Origin: Amanita rubescens
Lineage: Eukaryota; Basidiomycota; Agaricomycetes; Agaricales; Amanitaceae
Reading direction: 5' to 3'
Length of the DNA stretch: 64,000 bases
Assembly: GCA_015039365.1 (NCBI GenBank)
Contig: WION01000149.1
Location: 59,376 to 123,375 of the forward strand
Both the position numbers and the translations under genes were made by a program. Of this stretch, positions 10,811 to 23,036 are shown piece by piece (positions within the stretch are counted from its first letter, which is position 1; each line of letters begins with the position of its first letter). The notes beneath the pieces are model-generated. The model saw only the letters and a list, made by a program, of their open reading frames with translations, searched no databases and was not told the DNA's origin.

Positions 10811-11385
10811 TCCGGGTGGCATGTACAAACAGAAGATCCGGACGGCGAAGACTGACCGATATTTGGCAAATATCCCCGCTTCTGACTACCTTCGTTAGGG
10901 ATGGAACTGTGTTTTATTTAATGTAAGATACATGCCAACTCGCGTCCTTGTTACTGACGTGTAGAATGACTCAACTAGCCTATTCAGTTCGTAACGTGGA
11001 AGTTCGTTTTGAAATGATGATTAATCATTCGTATTGTAGAGACAATAATCATCGCCATGGTATTATCCGCGTTTGTTCAAGGACCAGCTGCTCCGGTTGC
11101 CAATGCGTGCGTTGCAAGCTGGAAAAATGATTGTCAAATACTAACAATCGTTTTAGATGGATGATAGCAATGTATTCATTCGCAGTACGCCATTAACTCG
11201 ACGTGCATCAAAGACTTCCTAACATTTTTCAGACATCAAGACTTTTACTCAACCTTCGCGAATTTGCTGACCAGTCTGCTGGGTCCGTTGTTAGTTGGGA
11301 GCAAACTTTGTCAATACAAATTCGACCTAGCCAAACGGATGATGAGGACTATGAAAACTCGGAAATACCACTGCAGTGGCGCTAG
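10811..11385 (+). pseudogene. Possible relic of a fungal multi-pass membrane protein
   Basis: Fragments on the plus strand resemble the C-terminal part of the large mushroom membrane-protein family often annotated DUF6533-like. They are LTDIWQISPLLTTFVRDGTV (about 10,852) and, after a plausible GTAAGA...GTGTAG intron, AMVLSAFVQGPAAPVANA (about 11,053) and SRLLLNLREFADQ (about 11,236). The last resembles the SR-x-LLNLRE motif that ends such proteins. Frames shift between fragments and the transmembrane N-terminal half was not found. I regard this as a weak assignment of a decayed copy. No other gene is supported up to about 12,000. Confidence 0.3.
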
Positions 11386-12004
11386 ATAGATGCGTAGGTG
11401 CCGCGTCTACACAGTTGGCCGGGTCTAGAGCACCACCAGGCGATTACCGGCTATAATCAACTGAGATGATTCAGTTAGGATCCTTCCGGCTTGCTCCGCG
11501 CTGCAAACTTGATGCTTCGGTCTGGGTTACCGACGGATGATAATTCGAAAAAAATTTCGAGATAGTATCCTTCTTATCTGAGGCCAAGGTACAAGGGAAC
11601 TTGGAGTTTTCGATTGAAGAGTCAGAGTCGATTTGCATTCGCGATTTGCCACGTACTATAGTTACACAAAAATAGCCTATTAGTATTATGTAATGGATAA
11701 CTTCCCTCTCCAACATCGCTGGGCCGAGATGGTCAACAAACGCATGTGGACCATATCAACATACTGGAAAAGCATGTCCATGGCAGCAGGTGCCGGCAGG
11801 CTGCCAGGTGCGGGTCCATGAAACGCCACTCTGGCTGAGGCTATTGCTTCCGGTGAACACGTATCTCATTCGCAGCCACTGGTACCCGTGTCTCCCATGT
11901 CTCCCTTGCCACGGATCTCGCCCTTCTCGTCATACAGCCAGCACTTCCTGCACCTCTCACGTATTCCGCGTCGCCTGTCCCTTTTCTCCCTGCCGTGTAC
12001 AGGT

Positions 12005-13625
12005 AGAAAAGGTTACATAGCCTACTTGGAACAAGGCCTTGGACCCATGCAGAAGAAACAGTCTACTATCCGGAACGCGAAGGCCATAGACATACTGTTG
12101 ATATGAACCTCTGTCAGCCCCTGATCACGAAATGAGTGAAGATTCACGCACAAACTAAGGAACCAGGGAAGCGATGCGACCGATAGTTGCACATCGGCCG
12201 TTTCAAAACGGGTGTAGTTCATAGGAAGACATCTGGCTGCCAGAGCTTCGAAGACGCGTTGATCGTCCCGTGCATCGATGACCTGTAGAGCATACACGTT
12301 AGCAATAAAGAGAATGGATAAATGGCCACATACAAGTAGTACCGGTAGTAACCTATCACATAGCACCTCTAGAAGCTAAAAATGCCTGCTCTTCCGACAT
12401 ATAACTGCCAATCGCATTTGATAAACGAATCAAAGAGGATAAAAAGGGGAAGAGCATACATCACGATTGCCGCTGCGAGTATGTTCATCGCCTATATATA
12501 TTAAGTTAGTCCATGGTTTCGTAAAAAGGGGAGGAATCAACCTGACCCTACTCCAAGTTCCGGATTCTTGAATGAGTATACCAGCACCCGGCGGAGCGCG
12601 CCTATGACTGATAGCCAGCATATTCGGGTAGACGTAAATCCTTCTCGATATCTTCCGTGCTTGTACTACTTTTGCCCTTGCGTTCTTCTAGCAGCCGATC
12701 GTAGCAGCCAGAACGAAGGAAAATTGATCCAGAAAGAGTTTCCCGTATTTCTCCACGTAGTCTGTTCGGAAGCCCGACTTGAAGCCTTGTACATTGAGGA
12801 TAACGCAACAAAGTCAGGTTGCGGCCGTGAGCTAATGAAAAGAAAGACTGTTTAAAGATAAACGAGATTGTACTTTTCAACCATAGCTTGATCTTTGATG
12901 CTTCTCTGAGTCTGGTTCGAGGTTAGTGAAGAGAGATCTTGCGTTGAGGTGACTACGCACTTTTTGGGATCACCAAGAAACTTGAAGCGAAGACCCAGTC
13001 CGCCGAATAACACGTCTTGACAAAAGTCTTATCTGACCCTTTTGCAGTTCGATTTTCAGCACATCTCGAAGTATGGTGCAAAACGCGTCAGCGGTTGGGC
13101 GTAAAGACGTCAGTTGAACGACCTTAAAGTTTGGTTCGAGTCATGTTTTATTAGTTCCGTGATGGATGCGGCTACGTACGAGTCGCAGTGGACCGTATCA
13201 GGTTAATACGCTGAGCGAGTATATGCGTTCAACGCGACGAATGGTTGCTAACCTGGGTATCGTGAACCGGACGGATTTGCGATCCAACGACGCAAAGGAG
13301 AGGTATAGCGGCATGAGGCCCGCCTATTCAAGTCGCAACGGTAAGCAAAACCATCATCTATGAGCAGCGTTTATAGCTCACGTATGATTCATCCTCTACG
13401 TCTCCCAACGACAAGACGGCGTTGATGTTCATCTTGCCGATGTCATTGGAAGCAGAATCCGTGATGGTTGATGGAGGTATAGATAAATAGATGTGTGTAA
13501 GCTCATCCTTCGTAGGCTCTAAGTTGAAGTTGCGGAGAGCGGTCGAGATCATCGCGGTCTCATGCGTGTCGCTTGCTGATGATGCTGTTGCCTTTTTGGG
13601 AATGGGCGCGTCATGTGGATCATGG
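12005..13625 (-). pseudogene. GRAM-TBC RabGAP pseudogene (Gyp2/TBC1D9-like)
   Basis: Pieces of one protein appear in order down the minus strand: ALRNFNLEPTKDELTHIYLS (13,550), SFASLDRKSVRFTIP and IRRVERIYSLS (GRAM domain, ~13,300), VVQLTSLRPTADAFCTILRD (13,110), LTLLRYPQCTRLQVGLPNRLRG (12,800), LPEYAGYQS, ALRRVL plus YSFKNPELG (12,560), AMNILAAAI (12,480), SEEQAF, LLEVLCDRLLP (12,370), VQLSVASLPWFLSL and FAFRIVDCFFCMGP (12,070). These are the GRAM and TBC blocks of fungal Rab GTPase-activating proteins that act in vesicle traffic. At least five junctions need a single-base shift not explained by introns (for example near 12,380, 12,350 and 12,050), and in-frame stops occur. The sequence ends soon after the TBC domain, so the C-terminal third is lost. 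An active parent gene presumably exists elsewhere. Confidence 0.8.
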
Positions 13626-14277
13626 AAGGCTCAGGACTAGCTACGACATACGATGGAGCATACTAGTTCAAAGAGAGATGGGGAAGAGTAAAGAGCGTCG
13701 GGAACGGGCCTGATGGAAAACCGTGAAGAGTTTGAACCTTTGGCTCACCCAGCATTGCGTAGATTAAAGATTTCGCTCGTCGACAATCTGCCTGCTTGGT
13801 TACATGGAAGCTCGATTTTAAATCTGAGAAGAATAATCGTTAAAAGCTGATAGATTTTGATGTTAGTGCGAATCTGGGGACGAAGCTCCATGTACAAGTC
13901 CTGCGCAGTAGCAGCTTGTTAGCCTTGCTTCGCCACCTTCCTCGCCAGATCGCCGCGCAACCGCTTGCTCCCGACCGGCCTCAATTCGTCACGAAACGTC
14001 GCCGGGTGCGCCGGGAATTCCTGATTCTCCGCCTGAAAAGCACGGTTGTAGCCGGTGGTTGTCTGCTCTCATTTTCTCCGTCAGGCTGATATCTGCGCTC
14101 GCTCAGACTAATACGAGCGCGCCAGCACACCATACGGTGCCGCTTCATTATCATTTTTGCCTCGAATGCCGGCTGGACGGCTGAGGGCTAGACTATATTT
14201 AAAGGAGCGCTATCACGTAATCCTCCAAGCTTCATTGCAGCGCACAGCATGAGACGGCGCTTCACTCACCCCCAATC
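13626..14277 (+). promoter_or_regulatory. Upstream region of GTPase gene 2, TATA-like box
   Basis: No gene is supported here. A TATA-like ACTATATTTAAAGG lies at about 14,189-14,202, some 80 bp before the ATG at 14,278, and is the best promoter candidate. The remainder is GC-rich sequence without open frames of note. Confidence 0.4.
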
Positions 14278-16152
14278 ATGGACCCTGCCCCGATAACGTT
14301 GTCGTCTGTCGCTCCCGCCCAAACAAGCTTTGTACCTCCTACGAACAGACTTGCTGGGGCCTGGGGGTAACGTTATTAAGTTGATCGGTAAATCCAACTG
14401 AATGTATTACAGAAAGTTTCGGATCCTTATCATTGGCCATGTAAGTCTTTTGACGTCCCTACTACATTCTCAGCCCACGAATATCTTTTAACAGTCTGGC
14501 GCGGGGAAGTCGTCTCTTATCAACGCTACATTTCAGGCATCCCTGACGGTATACTTTTAGTTATCTCCACGGTTCTTTCAATCGCTCAAAGGGACTTAGG
14601 ATGTCCAACATGGTCGACTGGCCGATATCAACAGGGAATTTGTTTCACCTCATAACAAGCATCTAACCCTTCACGACTCACAAGGTTATGACCAAGGGAA
14701 CTCGGAGAAATTTGATGTCTTGCAGAGATTTATCACAAAGTATACCAAGAAGGAGCCCGTCTCTGAGAGGCTTCATGCTATCTGGTGCGCTAACCGATGA
14801 CGTGAAGTGCTCACTCTAAATCGCGGTTTCAATAGGTTGTGTATTGCTGTGCCGTTTCCTGGTGACCGGATACTCGAAATAGGCGATGAAAAGATTTTCA
14901 AGTTATATCGATACACAGGTAATCATCCTCGATACAGGTCCTAGCCTAATTTATATATATTTACCATCCCAATAGTGCCAATAGTTGTTGTGTTCACAAA
15001 GTTTGACCTTTACATGGAGAGACTTGAACAAGATGGGCTGAAGTTGGCCGAGATCTTATTCAAGAGAAATTACGACCAGATACTTGAGAATTTAACTGAG
15101 AGCATGGCATGTCAAATACCCTATGCTCTTGTGACAAGTACGTTCGCAACTCAAGTTATTTCTTTGTCATTGACAACTTCATGGAGTTTCGCAACCTGAA
15201 ACTTGGCAGAAACTGGTGGAAATTACGATGCAACGTATAGTAATATCGCAAAAAATTACTGCATCAATATCGTAAGCATTAGGCTCTCCGGGTTAGATTA
15301 GACCTGACGTCATACAGAGTAGGAAAGAAGAGTAAGCCGAACTTGAAGCTTTCTGTCCATGTTCTACATTCTTATACTCATTCATAGGATATTGGAAGAC
15401 AATTTTATCTGGCATACAGTTTCTCCGTTTCAGCCTCCAGCGCCATCTATATGCAATACATAAAGATCTTGTTACCCTCTGGAATATTCGAAATACAGAT
15501 GAGGTATGCAGAAAAAATCGCACACGTGTATACGTATTCATCGTTCTTCATAGTTTCTTAGCGACGCATTTTGTCGCCGGGTAGCATTTCTCTCGGACGG
15601 TTTTACTAATTTTGGAACGCAAAATGGGTGGGTGGGCCGCATATATCTATGATGAGGAGAATTGATTATCATAGCAAGACAAAACAAGATTACTTTAGCG
15701 TCTCTAGCCAACACGTTGACAAATGGTCTTTATCAGAGATTGTAAGTATATGCTCCTATCACACCCAAAGATCCGCTAAATTTCTCGATAGGCCCCAGCA
15801 TATTGGCCTTCTCATGCGCTATGTAGTGGATCTCACGATCATCCTACAAGCTGTGTTCCAACTTACGCTTCAAGATCGATCTGAAGGGGATATGACGTTA
15901 GGGGAACACGTAAACGTCATTTTATATGAATTTCTCTTAAAAAAGAGGACAAGAATTCATAACTCAATCCGGGAATTTGTTAAAACTCAACGCCAGTTTG
16001 CCCGGGATGGTATAGTGGATAAAATGAATGCGTTAATCAAGGAAAACGAAGTGCGACGCCCGTATCTGTGCGACAACTCAGCTAACCAGCTAACTTCATC
16101 ACGCATTCCACGCTACTCCGCAGATGACGAACCACATGCTACTTCAACTTGA
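14278..16152 (+). CDS. Small P-loop GTPase, paralogue
   Basis: Second member of the same fungal GTPase family, in the opposite orientation to the 5.2-9.8 kb gene. Exons I can join: 14278-14366, 14413-14440, 14495-14548, 14600-14784, 14836-14918, 14976-15137, with phases agreeing. G1 is spread over two exons (LIIGH | SGAGKSSLINATFQ), G3 is LHDSQGYD and G4 is VVVFTKFD, preceded by RLHAIWLCIAVP as in the paralogue (QLHAIWYCIP). The C-terminal part includes an exon around 15,390-15,510 (GYWKTILSGIQFLR) and 15,792-16,152 (GLLMRYVVDLTIILQAVFQL, then KKRTRIHNSIREFVKTQ). The joins between 15,140 and 15,700 are not resolved. No 3-nt exon chain was seen here, which makes it a useful comparison for the other gene. 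Function is unknown. Confidence 0.7.
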
Positions 16153-16203
16153 CCAGAAGAAACTTTCTTTTCAATCGCTATTTACCATCCTTAAATTCGA
16201 GGT

Positions 16204-17613
16204 TTGCACTTCCTAGACTGTCACCATATCATCACTCATAGATTCCAGCTATCAACTCACGACCTCTTATGTCCAAATCAGATGGTACTTGACATTATGG
16301 GTGAACTGCTGCAATTCCAGAATTATGGTACAATCATTTCCGAAATGAGCGATCCTTTGGATGTCAAGCTATTACTTGATCTCATCCTCTATGCACGTAC
16401 ACCTCGTTCTCCATTTTGGTGTTATTGCTCATTCCCTGTAGCTACTCCGCAACGATAGCATGTCAAACTCCGGGATTCGAGATGCTAACCGAAAGATCAG
16501 GAGGCTTATGCTTGAACTGATTTCCGAAAAAGATATTCTACCAAGATCTTTATTTATTACCGGCGTCAGAATTGAGAGGGATGCTGCGTCTAGTGCCATT
16601 GGTATGGGTGGCTTTGGAAGAATTTTGAAAGGCGAATACCTTGGACGTCATGTCGCGCTGAAAGTGTTACAAACTGCGCACGGAACCGTTAGTGCAATAC
16701 CGCTCTCTCGTGCTTCTCCCGACATTACTGATTTCTTTTCAAAGAGCTTACTCAGAAAAGACTTCTGTCGTGAAGCTCTAGTATGGCGATCACTCGCGAA
16801 CCCTCACATTCTCCCTCTCCTGGGAGTATTTGAGGAAAGCTCACGCCTATTCCTCGTTTCACCATACATGCCAAACGGAACGTTAGCACAGTGGAGAAAG
16901 AACCAATCACCGCCAGTCAGGGCGGAATTACATAGACTTGTGAGTTTCGATGCTTACCAGAACAGTCCAATAAAATTCCTGATATCTGTCAGATGCTTGA
17001 GGTTGCCAAAGGCGTTCAATATATCCATTCAGAAGGAATTGTGCACGGAAGCTTGAAAGGCGTGGGTGTTATGATATTCTTTCGTTAAGAAGTTCATTTT
17101 CTTTTGTCTAATAGGAAGACGTGCTCCTCGATACCAATTTCCACTGCCAAATTATTGGCTTCGGATCAGCACGACATTGCGATGCTACTGCTCCAGGATC
17201 TGATAGATTGACACTGAACTCTGCCGCCCCAGAGCTACTCGGTGCGTGCGACAAATGCGGTCAGCAAGACTGCAATCAATGTTATGACGACTCGGACCGT
17301 CGTGAGTCCCGGAAAAAGAAAACGACGCGGTCAGACGTATATGCCTTTGGCTGCCTTTATTACATGGTAGGTCAGCCAGCTTACCTAGCACGCTTGGTAG
17401 CGATGACTCGTATAGATATTCTTCAATGTGATACCGTTTCAAGGAATAATGGACGATCGAATTATCTGGCTTTTGACAAACGGAGTGCGTCCGGAGCGAT
17501 TGAAGAGTCCGAGAATGGACGACGGCACTTGGGATCTCATCCAGAGTTGCTGGACAAGCAATCCTTCTAAACGTCCGACGATGGTGGAAATAGTAGAGTA
17601 TCTTGACAGATAA
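16204..17613 (+). CDS. Predicted pseudokinase (TKL-like) with Cys4 insert
   Basis: Protein-kinase fold typical of the large mushroom TKL-like family. The glycine loop is IGMGGFGRILKGEY and the VAIK lysine is present (HVALKVLQ). A 53-nt intron (16940-16992, branch CCTGAT) leads to MLEVAKGVQYIHSEGIVHGS, and further introns lie at about 17059-17114 and 17366-17415. The catalytic loop reads HGSLKG where active relatives have HGDLKG. The metal-binding DFG is GFG (CQIIGFGSAR). Both catalytic aspartates are therefore gone, while APE (SAAPELLG) and the C-lobe (SDVYAFGCL; WDLIQSCWTSNPSKRPTM) are intact. After APE there is an insert with CDKC, four residues, then CNQC. The 5' end is uncertain: exon 16204-16415 probably belongs to it, but its join to the exon containing 16460 breaks frame in my reading. 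A start at 16,460 is the conservative alternative. Confidence 0.7.
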
Positions 17614-18093
17614 ATTCTGCAGCACTGATAATCGATTTTGCTGAACGTCGCAAATCTGAAATATTGAATACAGCATCAAGCCCTTCTGGTAAACGTGACA
17701 GGGAACGTGAGCAATGAATGACATGCTGCTTCGACACTTCGCACGTAGAATATCGGCTTCTTGAGTAATACACGTCTAAGCGGCTGGTGGGGTACAAAAA
17801 GTCGAATTCAGCAGGAGTAGAGGTCGTTTCAAACGATCGTTTCGAGGAATCTGTTTGGCTACTGAAGTACTGACTCCTGCATCTGCTCGTCCCGGTGGCC
17901 TGAGAACGTCTGTGTTATGCAGTTGCTCACATAACATCATCTCCTTCGCCGCCTGCCATGAGACTTGTTGACATGCAGTCCGATATTTTAAAAACAGTTA
18001 GATACACATGCGGGAAAGTATTTACGCACTACCACCACCTAACTAGCATTTAATCGGTTTCCGGGTTGTTAGTATTATGGATCAACATGAGCA
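17614..18093. other. Intergenic, shared 3' flank of the tandem gene family
   Basis: No gene is supported. From about 17,985 the sequence (GGGAAAGTATTTACGCACTA and onward to the stop of the next gene) matches 22,970-23,040, the equivalent flank of the second tandem copy. The duplicated unit therefore includes about 100 bp of 3' flank. Confidence 0.6.
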
Positions 18094-21000
18094 TCATGCG
18101 TAGTCCGACATCCAAGCAGTATGGGGTCCATCTGACAAGCGTTCGAGAGGCCGCATGTGCTGTCTCGTGCTCTGCTCATCGATAGGCAATGGCATGATGA
18201 TGCTGAGCAGGGCCGCAAACTCTTTTGCAATATTTGCTGTGTGCAAGATCCCATACACATCCGGAGAGACACCACGAGCCAATATCGAGTATCGATTGCA
18301 GGAATCAACAGCAAGTCGTGCATCATTGGTCTTTTTCTCTAAGTCTTCGAGAGTATCATTCTGGACGTTCTTTCCTCTGCGATAAGTCTCAAGCTTCTCC
18401 GCAGCCGCTTTCCATGTATCACAAAGGATTCCGAATTCACCGTCAGCAGGGAGTTCTGATGCCGCGCATTTTATCTTCAAGCCATTGTCGTTGTAGCGGG
18501 ATTCATTACCAAGTTCCATGAGTATGACTAGGCGGGGAAGATGTTGGTGGCGATCGCGGTGAACACCAATTGGCCGTATCGCAAGTTCTGCCTGCTTGTC
18601 TTCGGAAACTTTATACTTGACCTGTACCACAACTGCAGAGAGTCGAGAGGGATCAAATTTTGAATCTGGATCGACGGAACCATGATATGAAGGAATTAGA
18701 AAGTCGATTGATTCTTGGGAAAAGAAACATTGAAGTGCTGCGCCACGAGTCCATAGGTTCGCAAGCAGTTCCCTGCGTGTGTACAAATAAGCAGGTCCAC
18801 GTAATGAAGCATTGACCATGTCATACTTACTGTGGTTTCTCAGGGATGGAGTCCTGGGTGCTGATCCAATGCGTAAAATTCACGTGCGCCATGCCAAAGG
18901 CATTGTTAAACTTCGATTGACCAGAACCTGTGAATATGTCTCTTCCGAAAAGTGTATGAAGGAAATAAAGCAGAGGGATAGGTTTCAAGAGATTCCGGCC
19001 ACCACGTGAAGAATGAAGTGGGGCGGCGAAGTCGCGGGCAATGAGGATAAGTATCCGCGCCCCAAGTTCACCCAAAACACCCTTTTCGACGAGTCCCTCG
19101 CCGCATAAATCTCGGCTCAAGGTGTCCAAAACCCGCCGTAGACGGTCCGGTTTTGATGTGTTGTACAATATATCAATACTGCCCATCACGAGGATGGGCT
19201 CTGAAGGCGAGTGTGTGTAGGATGTGTCATCGTTGGTTGAGATCCCAGTGAGAATCCTCATGTGATGCGCAACACTGTGATCTCCGAGTTTTATAGCTTC
19301 TGAAGCACCTGGGGCTGGTTCTAGACAGAGACGCTGTGAGAGTACAGCAAAGACGTGGTCCTTATCTGTGGCTCTAAAAGGCTCCCCATTTCGAAGTTGC
19401 CACGAAGCCAAAGAGATTATCTCGCCTGGTGTTTCTTCAGGTAGAAGTGCACTCCACCTGGTAACTAAATGAGTAGCTGTGGTTTACAGGCGAGATCTAC
19501 GTACATTGGCCTTCCATATTGAGAGATGGACTCGATGGTTTGCATGTCACCCATACTTACGCTTACTTGGGCATTGCTCGTAGCTATCGCTCGTTGGTCA
19601 AAGCCAAGATCAAAATAGGGTGTTAATAATCGAGCCACCTCCGATATGAGTTGCAAACCAGACACTATTGCTTCAATCAGGTATGTGCAAGCAAGCGAAG
19701 CGCAGACTGACGGTTGGTGGGACGAGGGCCATAATAGGATGTGCTCGATTTCGTTGCTATGAAGGTGTACCACATTCTTGTTCGTAGCTGATGCTCCACG
19801 AGAGGCAGAAGAATCCAAAAGTGCGAATCCAATTTGTGTGCTTCGTCGAAATACATTACGCTTATCCTTTTCGCGGGAAGAACAGTGGAAAGAAATTCCG
19901 TCAGTTTATTGATGGCCTCCTTGGCGTAGAGCTCGTAAATCTTGCGAGACATTGTAAAATGTTCAAAAGAGTCGGGGGGTACAGGCTTGCCGTCCTTCGC
20001 TCTGGTAGGATTGTCTTGGGAGGCTTCCACGTCCGATTTCATCTGCCAATATGCTAAGAGCGCTCAACCGAAAGAAAAATGAAACAACTGACCGATTCTG
20101 CTCGTTCGACCACTTTTGTAAAAAACTCTTCTCGGCGATCACGCGCCCCGGTTGGCTCCATAAGCCCATGCCAATACTCGAGTAACTGTGGTCCATCGAG
20201 CCCCTTCTCCTTGCATGCCTCTTGTAGCGTTTCAAGCATCGTTTGATGTGCAGCAGCAAGGAAACAAGCAATGGCAATATACGTGGTGAGGATCAAATTG
20301 TCAGTTTGGGGCAACGCGGAAAAGAACTTCACAACGGGCTTGTCCCCAGGTGGATACCCTGGATCAGTGGACTTGCGAAGACAGATCGGAAGCGCGAAGA
20401 TCTGTTTACCAACCTAGCGGAAATTTGTAGCGTGGCATTGCCAACCGAAACACGGACACACCTCTGTTAGCATGCGCGATTTGCCTGTTCCGGAACTTTG
20501 AACCACGAATATAACTTTAGCTTTGAGAGGTCTCCCAATGCTCCCTTGATGATAAATATCTGCGTGTTCGAGATGCTTGATGAACTCTGTGGCAGAATCT
20601 CCAATGAATTGTTGCGTGTATGCCTTGCCGAGTCCTTTGAGAAATGAGTCAGTGGTCGATCAGATCAGCTGAGCAATCGTACTTTTATCGTGGAGGCTAG
20701 TGTATCGCGCATAAGTATAAAAGGAGAGATAAAGCAAAACGAAGCTTGCATGTTCTCAGCTTGTCCATCGACAAAGAGATCTTCGGCTGGTCTCTGAAGT
20801 TTCGCTGTGCCAGTACCAAATTAAAGTATATCGTCCTCGGGAGCAAGCAAGGCACATACGATGCGTAATCAGGCCCTCCCAATCTCCTTTCTGTACTATA
20901 CTCTTCCATTCCTCGGCCTCGTCGTCATTCAGGCTCTCTACAAGCTCATCAATAGCCTCGAAGCTTGAAAGGTCGATAACTTTCTTTTTCAGAGCCGTCT

Positions 21001-21178
21001 GCGACACTATCCTACAGTAAGAAGAAATAACCGAAAATAACACATTTTGCAGTTCTCCTTTGTCACTTCCAGCGCTGCTTAAGCGACCTGACCAACCCTT
21101 GCGTTTTGAGGCCTGAATCATATGCGTCTTGAACTCGTCCACTAGAGCCTGCATTAGGGGGAGCGAGGAAGAGGACAT
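18094..21178 (-). CDS. CRN-like P-loop NTPase / PD-(D/E)XK protein, copy 1
   Basis: Multi-exon gene of the eukaryotic CRN-type class: a STAND-like P-loop NTPase fused to a restriction-endonuclease-fold domain. Order on the minus strand: N-terminal helical exon from ATG 21,178 (MSSSSLPLMQALVDEF), Walker A QSSGTGKSRMLTE (about 20,480), LPICLRKST, ACFLAAAHQTMLETLQEA, Walker B ISVMYFDEAHKLDSHF (about 19,830), FAVLSQRLCLEP (19,330) and DILYNTSKPDRLRRVLDTL. A last exon begins near 18,790 with the nuclease-like core TRRELLANLWTRGAALQC, SIDFLIPSYHG and AVVVQVKYK. Asp in SIDF and the Q-x-K pair fit a PD-(D/E)XK site. The end is cut short: after SDYA the stop comes about 15 residues earlier than in copies 2 and 3 because of a small deletion near 18,095. 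The upstream start used by copy 2 has also been lost. Whether it is an effector, an immune or a transposon-derived protein cannot be told from sequence. Confidence 0.75.
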
Positions 21179-21364
21179 GGGAAATATCCCTGGAAATAGG
21201 GGGCATCTCGTTGTTAGTAACCGCGCTTTGTCAGCGTGTAGAGACGGCACGTGCTGCAATACCTGCATCCGAGAGCTCATCCGAGTCCCCCTCCGGAAGC
21301 CTAAGAACTCCTCCACATCTCCTTGCTAACCGCCCTACAGAATCGGAATCAGCACGCCATTCAC

Positions 21365-21700
21365 TTACCCACATATTGTCAAACCTACAACGCATCGTAC
21401 ACAAATTATGTGGGGATGAACGATCTTCCCCTCATTTTCATCACCTTCCCGGTTCCCATCTTCCCATTTCCGTTCCTTTTCCTCCTCCTCACCCATTAGC
21501 CAACCCATGTCCGTTCGCCGAACGAACGTCATCCACACAAATCCCTTCACAAACTCAATTGTAGCGTCCACCAGAGCCTCCTCCAACCTTCCGGGCTCGA
21601 CAAATAACTTTTGGAAAGGCGGAGTGTAAATCAACATCTGCAACACGGCATTGGCAAAACATTATTGACCAATCCGCGAGGTCGCATTTGTTGCAGTGGC
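21365..21700 (-). pseudogene. Ubiquitin hydrolase fragment (USP10/Ubp3-like)
   Basis: The minus strand reads CFANAVLQMLIYTPPFQKLF and then GRLEEALVDATIEFVKGFV. This resembles the Cys-box and first helix of the USP catalytic domain (normally GN-x-C-F-A-N). The bases just before the Cys codon are out of frame (an in-frame TAA precedes TGT), and no Asp/His boxes follow downstream. It is a broken fragment of a deubiquitinase gene. Possible upstream remains extend to about 22,800 (a minus-strand open frame with a His/Gln run at 22,490-22,520), but I cannot confirm that they belong to it. Nothing else is supported between 21,700 and 22,960. Confidence 0.5.
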
Positions 21701-23036
21701 AGCTAAACTCCCACCACCGTTCAAAGAGCGATCAAATCGGCTTTGTTCTTTTCGTGTGCGGTGGTACCCGATGAAGATGGCTCGCCGGACATGTACTCGT
21801 GACTGGGAATAGAGGGATAGATATCCCTACGACATTTGATGTCGGGAGGCGTCCCTCTTTGATCCAGAGGCGGACGACGAAGAGTCGGAAGATTTAAGGA
21901 GGAATACCCATGGTTTTTGGGGCGGGACAGGGGAAAGCAGAGTGGTGGTCGTTGCAGTAGATGTAGAGGCTGCCGTTGTGGAGTGCGGAGGTAGTCAAGG
22001 CAGTGCCAGTCGTGGTTGATGTAACCGATTCTTCGTCCAAGATCTCTTCGGCCCCTTTGAGTGGCATCGTACCATTACATACCAGCGACGGCGGACAGAG
22101 GGACATAAGTAGTGGATGTTGCCGGGGACCCAGACACTGGAAGACGTCAAATTGTCTATAACAAAAGTAGCTGAAGAAGGAACGGTTGACAAGTCTGCTG
22201 CGGCAGCAGGCGCCGCGCGACTTGCGGCATGCCGTTTCGCTCTGTCTCGTTTCCGTTTTCCTCGTGCCTTTCCTCTTCAACCACTGCTGTACCCGGTCCT
22301 TTCCTTCGATACTGGCCATTTCTTCGTCAGCCGAACCACATCCGGCGGTGGATGCGCTTGGATAGGTATAATGAATGTTCTGTAGGACATCGGGACCATA
22401 TAGCCCGCGACGATTTTAGCTTTTGCGTTGGCGGTTGCAGTTGAATCTACGTCCTTCTGATGTTCGGGATCTGCGGGCTGCCCCTGCTGGTGTTGGTGTT
22501 GGTGTTGGTGCTGCGGTCGGTGATAAACTGAGGATGTGAAATCGACTCGGCGGATGGCGAAGAGTTTGAGGATTTGAGCAGCGTTTCCCGTGATTTTATC
22601 CAGGTGTGGAAGAAGATACAACTGGGGCGTAAATCGAGTGGTTATTAAAATCTTTTTTTCCCGTCGTTTCGTCGCCCGTTTTGACTGGTAGCAGTCGATG
22701 ACGTGAACTAAGCGGTAGTTGTGGCGGTGACAGGTGGACCGTGGACCATTTTCACGTTCGCGTTCGATATCTGTGGTGGACGCGTCGGCGGAAGGGAACA
22801 TATTTTACTTCAGGAATTTCTCGTCTGAGACGGTGCTGACTCAGACTGAGAGCGGGAGGAGTGGAGAACGTGGAAAAGAGCACGAGGATGTTTGTAGTCG
22901 ATGCCACATTGCCCGACAATGCATGCCACTGGAGCAGAGACAGTTCGATTTTTTTAAATAAAACAGTTACAGGAAAGTATTTACACACTACCACAACCTA
23001 ACTAGCCTCATTACATCGGCTTCCGGGTTGTCAGTA

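Noticed and set aside
12022..12366. A short secreted or membrane protein on the minus strand
   Set aside because: The frame reads through two introns of the TBC pseudogene; the matching TBC motifs on either side show its true origin.
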